Positions 17,678 to 25,723 are shown, counted from the first letter of the stretch. The stretch is 64,000 nucleotides of DNA from Nitrospirota bacterium (GCA_021840255.1 JAKBYX010000002.1:97325-161324), one strand, 5' to 3'. A program made the numbers and translations. Notes: a model not told the origin generated them from the sequence alone.

Positions 17678-19357
17678 TTGGGCTACATCTGCAAGATAGG
17701 CAGCCGCTACTACTACCGGGTACGCATACCCAAAGACCTGCTTAGGTTTTTCCCTGTGTGTGAGCTAAAGAAGTCCCTCAAGACTACCTCTAGGAAAAGC
17801 GCCAAGGCTCTTGTTAAGGTATATGGTTTCCACGTCGAGAGACTATTTACCCTTGTAAGGAGCGGCATGTTAACAGGCGAACAGGTCAAAAAGCTCATTA
17901 GTGAATATCTGCATGATTCTTTGAAAGCGGATGAGGACTTTAGAATCACCCATGAAACACCCTCAGGTGTCCCGCAAGTGGAAAAGCTGCAAAGGGCATA
18001 TCAGGCAGTTATAGCCGAAAGGAAAGCGGAGCTTGCCGCCAATGACCTGAAAGCGATAGAGCCTCAGGCGGACACCCTCTTACACAATAGCGGCATTGAA
18101 CTGGACAAGGGCAGCGCGGAGTATAAAAAACTTTGCCGGGAATTGCTAAAGGCTGAAATAGCGTATTTCACGGTAGGGCTGGAACGGTACAAAGGGAATT
18201 ACCAGAATGAGTATGACACGCGGTTTAATTCCCTTTTCCCTGAGCAAGCCCCTGTTAACTCGTCCGGGCTGCCCGCTGAAACCGGAAAGACGCTCACTGA
18301 GGCTATCACGCTATACATGGCGGAAAAGCAATTGGGGAACAAGCTCAAGCCCCGGAGTGTACTTGAATATGAAAGCGTCTACCGCAACTTTCAGGAAGTC
18401 ATCACCCATATTATTGGCAGGGAAGATGTCCGCTTATCAGATTTAAACCGGGAAGCGTTCCATGAATACCTGCACATACTTTCACAGCTTCCGGCCAATG
18501 CGAAAAAGGCCAAGGGCTTAAAAGGGAAGGCCATAGGGGAAATCCTAGAGGCCGTGAAAGACAAGCCCATAAATCAAATTAGCGCCGCTACCAAGAACAA
18601 AAACATACAGGCTGTTAGCACGCTTCTTAAATGGTGTGTCCGGCAGGGTTACATTGAGCGTAACCCCGCTGAGGGCTTAGGCGTAAAGGAGAAAATAAAG
18701 GACTCCGAAAAGACGGCGGCCTACACTAAAGAGGAGATGGAAAAACTCTTTCATACTCCCGTATTCACTCAGCCAGATAAGGACAAGCCGGAACGTTTCT
18801 GGCTACCGCTAATAGCCCTTTTTCAAGGTACGCGGCTTGAGGAGATAGCACAGCTTTACATCAAGGACATTAAAGAAGTAGAGGGGATTATCTGTTTAGA
18901 CCTGAGGGAAAACACGGAAGACAAGAGCATTAAAACGGGCGCTGGTCAAAGGACTGTCCCGCTACACCCATTCCTTATCGAGTTAGGCTTTCTGGACTAT
19001 GTAGCAAATGTGAAAGCACGGGGAGTTTCAAGGGTATGGCCCGGCCTCAAAAAGACGCAGGGCCGCTATGGAAAAATCTTTGGGAACTGGTATAGCGTGT
19101 TTAAAAGCAAACTCTTTCCGGGTAGAAATGAAGCTCCAAATGCGCTTAGATTCCACTCTTTCAGAGATACGTTTATAGACAACCTTGCCCGGCAGGGTGT
19201 GGACTGGAAGCTGATTAAGGACTTAGCAGGGCATAACCACGGGGATATTACCAAGGGGACATACGCAAAGGTTCACATGGACTTACTCTTTGACGCGATA
19301 AAGAAACTGGATTACGGCGTAGACCTGAGCCATTTACAGGGGAAAGCGCCACTATAA
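17678..19357 (+). CDS. Tyrosine site-specific integrase
   Basis: Catalyses integration and excision of the element at tRNA-Leu. The 559-residue protein starts at a TTG 89 bases after the tRNA. Residues 1-65 (YICKIGSRYYYRVRIPKDL) resemble the N-terminal module of long phage-type integrases of the DUF6538 group; a SAM-like core-binding domain lies at about 205-330. The catalytic domain shows Arg in GTRLEEIAQL (near 385), HSFRDTF (His/Arg near 492-495), LAGHNHG (near 518) and the nucleophile Tyr in TYAK (near 528). All catalytic residues are present, so it is probably active. A terminator follows at 19371. Confidence 0.93.
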   Translation: MGYICKIGSRYYYRVRIPKDLLRFFPVCELKKSLKTTSRKSAKALVKVYGFHVERLFTLVRSGMLTGEQVKKLISEYLHDSLKADEDFRITHETPSGVPQVEKLQRAYQAVIAERKAELAANDLKAIEPQADTLLHNSGIELDKGSAEYKKLCRELLKAEIAYFTVGLERYKGNYQNEYDTRFNSLFPEQAPVNSSGLPAETGKTLTEAITLYMAEKQLGNKLKPRSVLEYESVYRNFQEVITHIIGREDVRLSDLNREAFHEYLHILSQLPANAKKAKGLKGKAIGEILEAVKDKPINQISAATKNKNIQAVSTLLKWCVRQGYIERNPAEGLGVKEKIKDSEKTAAYTKEEMEKLFHTPVFTQPDKDKPERFWLPLIALFQGTRLEEIAQLYIKDIKEVEGIICLDLRENTEDKSIKTGAGQRTVPLHPFLIELGFLDYVANVKARGVSRVWPGLKKTQGRYGKIFGNWYSVFKSKLFPGRNEAPNALRFHSFRDTFIDNLARQGVDWKLIKDLAGHNHGDITKGTYAKVHMDLLFDAIKKLDYGVDLSHLQGKAPL

Positions 19358-19370
19358 CACGGGCAGCACT

Positions 19371-19390
19371 CCCGCTTTGCGGGTTTCTTT
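19371..19390 (+). terminator. Terminator after the integrase gene
   Basis: CCCGC-TTT-GCGGG hairpin followed by TTTCTTT, 14 bases after the integrase stop. Confidence 0.7.
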
Positions 19391-19420
19391 ATAATTCATT
19401 CTTTTGAGAGGGGTTTAGGA

Positions 19421-19639
19421 ATGACTGGATTTATGGTAAAGAACGGTGTTGAAGCAGCGCTTGAGTTCGAGTGTATTGAGGGTTCACACGTCTTCTTTAA
19501 TGGCGCTGCCGGGGAAGACTTCTATAGCGAGTGGGAAGACCTTGACGCGAAAACCCGAAAGGCGTGCCTTGAAGTCCGGGACAATCTCTCACAGCTTGCC
19601 GCAAAAGTTAACACCACGTTAGCCCGTAAAGCCGCCTAG
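19421..19639 (+). CDS. Small hypothetical protein of the island
   Basis: A 72-residue acidic protein with a GAGAGGGG ribosome binding site. It reads as two beta strands (ALEFECIEGSHVFFNG) followed by a helix (FYSEWEDLDAKTRKACLEVRD and on). No family was recognised. Its place right behind the integrase is where excisionases often lie, but it is acidic and shows no DNA-binding motif, so I do not call it one. Confidence 0.55.
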   Translation: MTGFMVKNGVEAALEFECIEGSHVFFNGAAGEDFYSEWEDLDAKTRKACLEVRDNLSQLAAKVNTTLARKAA

Positions 19640-19748
19640 TCCGCCTATTCTTTCCCTTTACTCTCATTCTCTTTGAGGGTAAGGGGTTCTCATAGAGTTT
19701 CACTTGTGAATCACACTGTAGCTGTGAAAACTCCAAGGAGGGCATAGC

Positions 19749-20123
19749 GTGTTTACCAAATCCATAGACACAATCTTTAAATACGGAGTATTGATTCTAC
19801 TGGCCGTCCTTATTGTCCTTCATTTTGAAAACAGGAATAAGGGCAGGTATCAGACTGCCTACGTTCAGGGTTCAACTTGCATCCTCGATACTGAAACAGG
19901 AAGTGTCTACTTATACAGTCAGCCTAAATGGGTGAAGCTGGAAACGCTAACGGCTGAAAATATAATCACCATTCAGGAATTGCAAAAGCTCGAACAAAAA
20001 GTAAACCATTTAGACCCAGCAAGCGGAAACCCTAAGGCTGCCCGCGCCTCGAAACCGGAGACAATGGGTAATACAGAAAAGAACGCTGATGACCAAATAA
20101 ACAACATCTTTGGTGGGCAGTAG
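19749..20123 (+). CDS. Single-pass membrane protein of the island
   Basis: A 124-residue protein starting at a GTG with AAGGAGG upstream. One membrane segment (residues about 9-24, YGVLILLAVLIVLHF) is followed by a small beta-rich domain (CILDTETGSVYLYSQPKWVKLE), a short helix (IITIQELQKLEQKV) and a hydrophilic tail. Function unknown. It reads towards the structured intergenic region 20124-20533. Confidence 0.55.
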   Translation: MFTKSIDTIFKYGVLILLAVLIVLHFENRNKGRYQTAYVQGSTCILDTETGSVYLYSQPKWVKLETLTAENIITIQELQKLEQKVNHLDPASGNPKAARASKPETMGNTEKNADDQINNIFGGQ

Positions 20124-20137
20124 TGCTGTAGGCTGTT

Positions 20138-20516
20138 TCAGGATTTATCCTGAGGGAGACCCGCCAGAAACCCTATAGAGGTCTATAGGCTTGTGGCGGT
20201 AGTCCGGGCCTCAGGTGTCCATGTAACAGGTGTGGGTCTATAGTGTGTTACTCCTCCGAACAGGAATACACCTATAATGGACAGCCTCAGGTCTACCCAA
20301 GGGAGAGTTGGGCCAAAAAGCCTATTAAGCGTATTCCTTTATAGGGTAATTGGCCCTTCTTTCCTTGGTTTCATTCTGAGGGTGTGGTAACAGGTGTTTG
20401 TATTAAGGTGTGGCCGTCCTCCGTAGTAAAACACCTATAGAGCCACGCTTAATCCACTCTGAGGTAAGTTGGGCCACAAACCCTATTAAAGATACTCCTT
20501 ATAGGTTTTCTGGCCC
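20138..20516. repeat. Three degenerate structured repeat units between convergent genes
   Basis: This 410-base gene-free stretch (20124-20533) has about 155-base units. Each ends in a hairpin of the same plan: a 6-bp outer stem, a 5-nt internal loop, an inner CCTAT/ATAGG stem, a 4-5-nt loop. Outer stems are CCGCCA/TGGCGG (20161-20166, 20194-20199), GGGCCA/TGGCCC (20310-20315, 20351-20356) and GGGCCA/TGGCCC (20471-20476, 20511-20516). Two units also share a nested double stem: TGTCCAT/ATGGACA with AGGTGT/ACACCT (20216-20283), and GTGTGG/CCACGC with AGGTGTTT/AAACACCT (20382-20448). Compensating changes keep the pairing. A further hairpin TCAGGA/TCCTGA is at 20138-20153. Confidence 0.6.
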
Positions 20517-20533
20517 TTCTTCTCAGGTGTAAA

Positions 20534-22540
20534 TTAAGCAGCTTTCCTGAAATAGCCGGGTTTTCCCCGTCCTCCGGGTGTGTATGAAACCCTGTTTTCA
20601 CGCATAGCGGACACTATAGGGTTTCCACTGTCACCCGTCCTAATATCCGCCAGAAATCTTTTAAAGCTCCTTTCGGGTATCTGTAAGTGTTTCCTGATTT
20701 CGGTAGCGCCGAGGGTTCCCGGCTGTAGGGTATCAAGGAAAGTGATAAGCGCCCTATCGTGCTTCTTACCCCGGACAGGCTTTGAAGCGCCCTTATCAAG
20801 CTCCCATTTGCCTATCCTGATTCCGGGCATTTCCCGCCTTATCCCGTCTAGGATTTGCTTGCCCCGATTTCCGGCAGGGAGTGTCAAGAACACTGTAGCA
20901 GCCGGGCAGTTCCCCTGAGTGTCTATAACCCTCCTACACCGTATCCGGTTAATAGCCTGTACGATGTCCGTTGTAAGCTGCCCGGTTTCAATGGCAGCGC
21001 GTATGTCCGGGTGTTTCCCAAAGGGACGCTCACCGCGACTATGCAGCCATTCCGTAGACTGAGCGCCCTTGAACGCCATGAACAAGTTAGCAGTCCACGT
21101 TTGCGGCCTATAGGGAAGACCATAGATAACAAGTGTGTCAAAGTCCCGCCACTCGTTAGAGCCGTCTATATTCCCAAAGTGGTTCACCGCGTATTCGGCA
21201 AAGCCCTGGGCTTGCGCGGTGTTCTTCTGAAAGTGTGGCTCTATGTCTCTGTGGGTGATTGCAAGAACGCGCCTATCATGTCCCTTGAGCGCCACTTTCA
21301 GGTTTCCCATTACTACACCTACACCCTGAGCGCCTTCTTTTCTCAGGCTGTGCTTGCCCGTCCGCCGTTCCGGTGCAATGAACAAGTTAACATTCCTGTA
21401 GTTCCGGGCATCCTGTGGCGGGTCTACAACACGCGCCTTTTCTTCAAGGAGTTCATACGCTGTGTTAACTTGGGCTGTAGCGTCAAGGATGATAGCGCCT
21501 CTCACAGTGCCGTCATTGGGAATAAGCAGCCTAGCGGTGTTGAGAGTGTGGACAGTGTTATCCTTGGCAAAGTAAACGTAGCTCTTAAAGAGCGCGTCAA
21601 GCCCTTTGATAGTCCCGTCTACAAGCGCCCTGAGCTTCTTCCTGCGGATAACGTCTCTTTCCCCATAGGGAAGCAAGGTTTCAAGCTCAAGTGTCCTTAG
21701 CGTGGCTCTGAGGCCGTTAAAGTCCGGGAGCTTGCCGCCAGTGTAGGTCGGGAATAACTCCCGGTGTTCTCCCCGGTGTAGACCCTTTGTGGAAAGCATG
21801 GCCTCTTTCTGCTTACCCGTCATTCCGTCTAGTAGGTCTATAACCGTTTCCACTGTCTGCACTTCTCCAGGAAACTCCCGCCTTATGTCCTCAGTGAAGA
21901 AGTGTGGTAGGTTTTTCAAATGTTCGATGTCAACTTGAAACTCCTCCACTAACTCCAAAGCCTCATCAATGATGACAAGCTCCCGCGTGTTCGCGGTTAC
22001 ACCGCTGTCACTCTTGCCGCCACTGTAAGCATAAAGACGCTTCCAAGTTTCCGGCAGTGTCCCTCCTGCTCCTAGCTTTTCCAAGGCCAGTTCATAGGCG
22101 CTGTGTGTGATTACAAGAACGGGATAGCCCGCTAGAGCCTCACCGCTTACCTTGTGTTTACTCTCTGAGTGGTAGCTTATAGCGACATCCTCAGTAAGCC
22201 CCGGTTTCCGTTCCTGCGCAAGCCTGTTTATCTCATCGGCTATCGCGTCCGCCTCTTTGATTCTCCGGGTTATGATGAGTCCGCCCGGCACAAGTTCGCG
22301 CGGTATAGCGTTGAGCATGGCAAAGTAAAGGATAGTCCCTTGAGTCTTTCCCGTTCCGGTGGGAAATGGAAGCACTGTAAAGGTTCTCTCCCGGATGCCT
22401 CTTTCATCGTGGGCCGCTGTAGCGCCTGTAAGCGTCTCAGCCAACAAGCGCCACGTTTCCCGGAGGCCGTCATTACAGGTGTTCCCTAAAGCGTCCGTCC
22501 AGTGCTTCTCCATTTCCCGGACGAAATAATCAGGTGGCAT
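20534..22540 (-). CDS. SF2-type helicase-like protein of the island
   Basis: A 668-residue (ATG at 22540; a GTG directly before is possible) DNA/RNA-dependent ATPase-like protein. Walker A FPTGTGKTQG (about 60-69), a DEAD-box-like IIDEALE (about 191-197), a motif III-like ILDATAQ (352-358) and a motif VI-like QAINRIRCRR (529-538) give the complete SF2 helicase order. The last 90 residues (DRALITFLDTLQPGTLGATEIRKHL and on) look like a winged helix. I did not recognise the exact family. As the largest gene of an integrative element next to structured DNA it is the best candidate for replication or maintenance of the excised form. Confidence 0.75.
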   Translation of the reverse strand: MPPDYFVREMEKHWTDALGNTCNDGLRETWRLLAETLTGATAAHDERGIRERTFTVLPFPTGTGKTQGTILYFAMLNAIPRELVPGGLIITRRIKEADAIADEINRLAQERKPGLTEDVAISYHSESKHKVSGEALAGYPVLVITHSAYELALEKLGAGGTLPETWKRLYAYSGGKSDSGVTANTRELVIIDEALELVEEFQVDIEHLKNLPHFFTEDIRREFPGEVQTVETVIDLLDGMTGKQKEAMLSTKGLHRGEHRELFPTYTGGKLPDFNGLRATLRTLELETLLPYGERDVIRRKKLRALVDGTIKGLDALFKSYVYFAKDNTVHTLNTARLLIPNDGTVRGAIILDATAQVNTAYELLEEKARVVDPPQDARNYRNVNLFIAPERRTGKHSLRKEGAQGVGVVMGNLKVALKGHDRRVLAITHRDIEPHFQKNTAQAQGFAEYAVNHFGNIDGSNEWRDFDTLVIYGLPYRPQTWTANLFMAFKGAQSTEWLHSRGERPFGKHPDIRAAIETGQLTTDIVQAINRIRCRRVIDTQGNCPAATVFLTLPAGNRGKQILDGIRREMPGIRIGKWELDKGASKPVRGKKHDRALITFLDTLQPGTLGATEIRKHLQIPERSFKRFLADIRTGDSGNPIVSAMRENRVSYTPGGRGKPGYFRKAA

Positions 22541-22563
22541 CACTTCTCCTAGTCCTTCACCCT

Positions 22564-22803
22564 TTACAGGACACCCTTAGCGGCCCGCATGGTTTCCAAT
22601 GTTTCATGCTGGACGGCCTCAGGTGTGTTGAGCTTTGAAAGCGTCCGGCCATAGAGCCGCAAAGCCCGGCGTACAATGACGCTGTTTGAAACCGGGTGTC
22701 CGTTTCCGGTGTGGAACGCCTGAGCGCGTTTCATAGCGTGCCCGCTTTCCGGGTCTAGGTTGAACCTCAGTTTATCGCCTGTGTGTCTGGTTATCTGTTT
22801 CAT
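22564..22803 (-). CDS. Small RHH-like protein
   Basis: A 79-residue basic protein. The segment DKLRFNLDPESGHAMKRAQAF followed by VSNSVIVRRALRLYGRTL has the strand-helix-helix pattern of ribbon-helix-helix regulators or plasmid copy/partition proteins. It lies 23 bases upstream of the helicase start on the same strand. A role as DNA-binding partner or repressor is inferred, not shown. Confidence 0.55.
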   Translation of the reverse strand: MKQITRHTGDKLRFNLDPESGHAMKRAQAFHTGNGHPVSNSVIVRRALRLYGRTLSKLNTPEAVQHETLETMRAAKGVL

Positions 22804-22824
22804 GGGTTGTGAATGTGTCTCCCT

Positions 22825-23439
22825 TCAAAATGGTTTATGCAGCGCGTTAATAATCTCATCCTCTTTAGCCAAGTCCCTGAGGATGGCCCCGAACACGTTT
22901 ACTTGAAGCGGCGCTAGGTTTTGCCGGACATACTGCCCTAGCTCCTTTATGGCCCTATGGCTTGCGGGCTTGTAGTAGTGATGCTGCTTGCCGTGCCTGT
23001 AGACCTGAATTTTTATCCTATGGGCAGTCCCAAAGAGTGCATTGGCAAGGGCAAACGTCAAGCGTATATCGTCCGGCAGTATCGCGGGCTTTCTTTCACT
23101 GAATAGCCATACAGACAGGACGGCATTAAGACAGGCTTTCCCTTCCACCCCCTCCCTGATTAGCTGGTTAAGCTCTGCTATGGCGGGAACACGTAGCCCG
23201 GACGCGCTATCTGCAAGGAGCTTGTTAAACCAGTCTATTCCGGCTTTAATGGCTGGGTGTCCAATGTGCTTGTCTATGAATGTCCGTACGTCTTCCTGTT
23301 CTCTCATGTACTCCCGCTTATTGATAGCCCGGCCTAGCGGGTGTCCGTATCTCTCCCGGCCTGTCATGGGTTTTACAGTAGCCGGAAACCTTGTGCCTGT
23401 GATTGAAGCAGGAGTTAACCAGACACTTCTTTTCTTCAT
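22825..23439 (-). CDS. Hypothetical protein of the island
   Basis: A 204-residue, basic, mostly helical protein with no recognised family. It begins with an Arg/Lys-rich extension and contains a repeated-looking helical core (FIDKHIGHPAIKAGIDWFNKLL, LNQLIREGVEGKACLNAVLSVWLF) and a His/Lys/Tyr-rich segment (QVYRHGKQHHYYKPASHRA) that could contact nucleic acid. It lies between the small RHH-like gene (21 bases downstream) and the paralogous small genes, all on the minus strand. Confidence 0.5.
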   Translation of the reverse strand: MKKRSVWLTPASITGTRFPATVKPMTGRERYGHPLGRAINKREYMREQEDVRTFIDKHIGHPAIKAGIDWFNKLLADSASGLRVPAIAELNQLIREGVEGKACLNAVLSVWLFSERKPAILPDDIRLTFALANALFGTAHRIKIQVYRHGKQHHYYKPASHRAIKELGQYVRQNLAPLQVNVFGAILRDLAKEDEIINALHKPF

Positions 23440-23635
23440 TTTGTGCGGCCTTGTGCGAAAACCAGTCTTTCAAAATTTCCCTTTCTTTGTGTGTGGGTTT
23501 AACGGGTGTTAACTTGACGGGTAGCCGCCCGGACAGCCTCTACACCGCTGTTGCGACCATCCGGGCAAGCCTTACGGTATCATCCCTCAAGACTGAGGGT
23601 GAACAAAGAAATCAAACAAAGACAACAAATTTATT

Positions 23636-23818
23636 TCACGCTTTGGAGTCCTCAGGCCACTTGGAGTACTTCACCATCCAAAGCCATAACTTATAGTCCT
23701 GTGCGGTGGCCTTTCCGCTGTTGAATCGTTCTATCAGGTACTTACAGGCTGCGGTGTGGAGTTCCGCTTTTACCGCATCCGACACACCCGGCACGTCCGC
23801 TACTACTGTTTTCTTCAT
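23636..23818 (-). CDS. Small helical protein, paralogue of the next gene
   Basis: A 60-residue protein. Its segment YLIERFNSGKATAQDYKLWLWMVK aligns with GLVEKLKSGNARGADYANAIKLLK of the gene at 23846-24187: same helix, same SGxA turn, same DY. This helix-SGxA-helix pattern resembles the N-terminal domain of phage terminase small subunits, but the likeness is weak. GGAG lies upstream of the start. It is followed by a 200-base gap containing a CCCTCA/TGAGGG hairpin (23583-23598). Confidence 0.5.
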   Translation of the reverse strand: MKKTVVADVPGVSDAVKAELHTAACKYLIERFNSGKATAQDYKLWLWMVKYSKWPEDSKA

Positions 23819-23845
23819 ACTGCTTGTTTGTTCTCCTTCTTGGAT

Positions 23846-24187
23846 TTAGTGTTGTTCGCTGTCAAAAGGCTGATTCATCCGGTTCACGCTTTCAAGCGGT
23901 GTTCCCGTTCCCTTGCCGCCCGGATACACATCTTCTTCCTTGACAGCCGGGAAAGGTGCATCTTCTTTTTTGACAGGGAAGGGCACGTCCGCGTAAAAGG
24001 CCGCGTCAAGCGCCGGGTGTCCGGGTGTGGCTGCCCCGTCCTCAAGTTCCCTATACTCCTTGAGGAGCTTTATAGCGTTGGCATAATCGGCCCCTCTAGC
24101 GTTACCGCTTTTAAGTTTCTCTACAAGCCCGCTCAGGAGTAAGTCTTTCAGTTCCATAAGCAGTTCATTCCGTTTCTGGTTCTCCAT
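23846..24187 (-). CDS. Small helical protein, possible terminase-small-subunit-like
   Basis: A 113-residue protein starting at ATG 24185-24187; AAGGAGGT lies upstream (an upstream in-frame GTG overlaps that site and is unlikely). Residues 1-50 are helical with LVEKLKSGNARGADYANAIKLLKEY, shared with the following 60-residue protein. The rest is low-complexity, rich in Pro, Asp and Glu, and contains a duplicated stretch (VPFPVKKEDAPFPAVKEED). It is the first gene of the minus-strand block that ends with the helicase. The terminase resemblance is inference. Confidence 0.5.
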   Translation of the reverse strand: MENQKRNELLMELKDLLLSGLVEKLKSGNARGADYANAIKLLKEYRELEDGAATPGHPALDAAFYADVPFPVKKEDAPFPAVKEEDVYPGGKGTGTPLESVNRMNQPFDSEQH

Positions 24188-24212
24188 TCTTGGTATCACC
24201 TCCTTTCATGTA

Positions 24213-24319
24213 ATGAGACACTTTAGAGTTGTGAATTGGCCCCGAATACAGGGGCTTGATTGAAAAATAAACGGATGGGTAAAAGGACACCTTTGAGACG
24301 CATTTAAAGCGTGTCTCAA
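24213..24319. promoter_or_regulatory. Repeated operator-like sites in the divergent control region
   Basis: The 400 bases between the divergent small gene (24187) and the recombinase (24604) hold three copies of TGAGACRC followed by a TTTA-rich end: direct at 24213-24228 and 24293-24308, inverted at 24303-24319, the last two forming a palindrome TTGAGAC/GTCTCAA. Their place close to the start of the minus-strand block suits repressor or activator binding. Confidence 0.4.
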
Positions 24320-24401
24320 GTATGGTTTTCCTACACCCGGCGCGGCTTTCTTTCTTCTAAGGTGGGCAGTAATAGGGTATAAGTCCCTGATTTTAAACAA
24401 A

Positions 24402-24453
24402 ACTACTTATATATAGTGGTTATGCAAATCCGAAAACCACAATATATAGTAGT
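24402..24453. repeat. Long inverted repeat upstream of the serine recombinase
   Basis: Arms 24402-24421 (ACTACTTATATATAGTGGTT) and 24435-24453 (AACCACAATATATAGTAGT) are complementary with two imperfections and a 13-base centre. Further on, AGGTTGAC occurs twice (24520s-24530s) and TTGACA near 24530 can serve as a -35. It may be a recombination (res) site or an operator for the recombinase gene 150 bases downstream. Confidence 0.5.
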
Positions 24454-24603
24454 CTCAAATAAGCCGAATTGCAGCCTTAAAAGACCGTCTAAAGTTTACG
24501 GATTATGCTTGTTTTAAGGTTGACTTTAGGTTGACAATTACTGTGAAGTTTTATAGGCTTAATTACGTTTAAACCTACACACCTAAAAGGAGGGTTCGGA
24601 AAG

Positions 24604-25206
24604 ATGGCAGTTTACGGGTACATCCGGGTTTCCACAAGCAAGCAGGATGCGGAGAACCAGAAACACGCGATTCTTGATTTTGCCAATGCACGGAAACTAG
24701 GGAATGTAGAGCTTGTCTCTGAAACCATGTCCGGGATGATTAGCTGGAAGAACAGGGAGCTTGCCGGGCTGCTTGAGGCCATGAACAAGAATGATGTCCT
24801 CATAGTGTCTGAGCTTTCCCGGCTAGGCCGCTCCATGCTTGAAATCATGGAGCTACTTTCCAAGTTAACACGCAGGGAAGTTAAGGTGTTCGCCATAAAG
24901 GGCAACTATGAGCTAGGCAATAACATTCAATCCAAGGTGTTAGCGTTTGCCTTTGCTATGGCCGCTGAAATAGAGCGGGAGCTTATCTCTACACGTACCA
25001 AAGAGGCGCTTCAAGTAAAGAAGGCTGCGGGTGTCCGGCTAGGTAGACCTAAGGGCAGTATCAGCAGGTCAAGGCTGGATGGGCAAGAGGACAAGATAAG
25101 GGAGCTTATCAAAAAGCGTGTCCCTAAAAGCTCCATAGCCCGGATAATGGAAATCTCCCGCCCGGCCCTTTTGGACTTCATCAAATCAAGGGGAATAAAG
25201 GGTTAA
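24604..25206 (+). CDS. Serine recombinase (resolvase/invertase family)
   Basis: A 200-residue small serine recombinase. The start YGYIRVSTSKQDAENQ holds the catalytic serine (Ser9); SELSRLGRSMLEIMELL (about 66-82) carries the conserved Arg pair, AFAMAAEIERELISTRTKEAL is the long E-helix, and the C-terminus (IRELIKKRVPKSSIARIMEISRPAL) is a helix-turn-helix. All parts of an active resolvase/invertase are present. AAAGGAGGG precedes the start. Its role in an element that already has an integrase is open: dimer resolution, or inversion at the repeats on either side. Confidence 0.92.
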   Translation: MAVYGYIRVSTSKQDAENQKHAILDFANARKLGNVELVSETMSGMISWKNRELAGLLEAMNKNDVLIVSELSRLGRSMLEIMELLSKLTRREVKVFAIKGNYELGNNIQSKVLAFAFAMAAEIERELISTRTKEALQVKKAAGVRLGRPKGSISRSRLDGQEDKIRELIKKRVPKSSIARIMEISRPALLDFIKSRGIKG

Positions 25207-25213
25207 AGCGCGG

Positions 25214-25551
25214 GTGTCTCTTCTAAGGTAGGTGGAAGGACACGTCAGGCAACTGGAAACCCGCTACTAGAGCCAATTTCAGCGGGATTAGAGTCTGTAT
25301 CTGAGGCAGGTTTTCAACTACTCCTTTTGGTAGGTGTGGCGTGGCCTTCCTTCTAAGGTGTCCAGACAGGCACGTCAGAGGGCTTAAAAGCGGCTCAGGC
25401 CAACGGTTTCCGTGGGACTACACGCTTTTCTAGAAACCACCCTTTTGAAACGCTGCGTCTCTTCTAAGGTAGTCACACGCTCACGTCAGGCGGCTTGAAA
25501 CCCAGGACTGTAGTGGCTTTCGGTGGGATTAGCGGCGCAGACGCACTACAG
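25214..25551 (+). repeat. Three structured repeats with CTTCTAAGG core and pseudoknot-like pairing
   Basis: The 606 gene-free bases 25207-25812 begin with three units sharing CTTCTAAGG (25220, 25350, 25461), then CACGTCAG (25241, 25371, 25482) and a GGGA-TTA/CTA end. Pairings differ in sequence but recur: unit 1 GTGTC/GACAC (25214-25218, 25239-25243) and CCCGCT/AGCGGG (25260-25265, 25281-25286); unit 2 GCGTG/CACGC (25339-25343, 25421-25425) crossed by GGTTTC/GAAACC (25405-25410, 25433-25438); unit 3 GCGTC/GACGC (25455-25459, 25540-25544) crossed by CTGTAGTG/CACTACAG (25508-25515, 25544-25551). The crossed order in units 2 and 3 is that of a pseudoknot. A fourth CTTCTAAGG is at 24354-24362. 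Confidence 0.55.
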
Positions 25552-25601
25552 CAATTTTACAGCTTCGTGGAGTATCCCCCTAAGCGTGTCTCAGGGTGTC
25601 A

Positions 25602-25723
25602 AGGCCGGGTGTCCGGGTGTTACTCCTACACTTCCCGGCAGGGCCACGCCGATTGTCTCTAGCCGCCTGTGTTTCCCCGTATGGTCTACTAGGTACACCC
25701 TCCGGCAACCCATACGGGGAAAC
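25602..25723. repeat. Strong stem-loops in the second half of the same gap
   Basis: GTTTCCCCGTATGG (25671-25684) and CCATACGGGGAAAC (25710-25723) form a perfect 14-bp stem with a 25-base loop. Just before it GCCGGG and CCCGGC (about 25607-25640) enclose a GTGT/ACAC stem with loop TACTCCT. No gene is present; the next gene starts at 25813. Confidence 0.6.

Noticed and set aside
24206-24400. A 64-codon minus-strand frame in the island control region
   Set aside because: It covers the operator-like repeats and lacks a start signal or any protein-like pattern.
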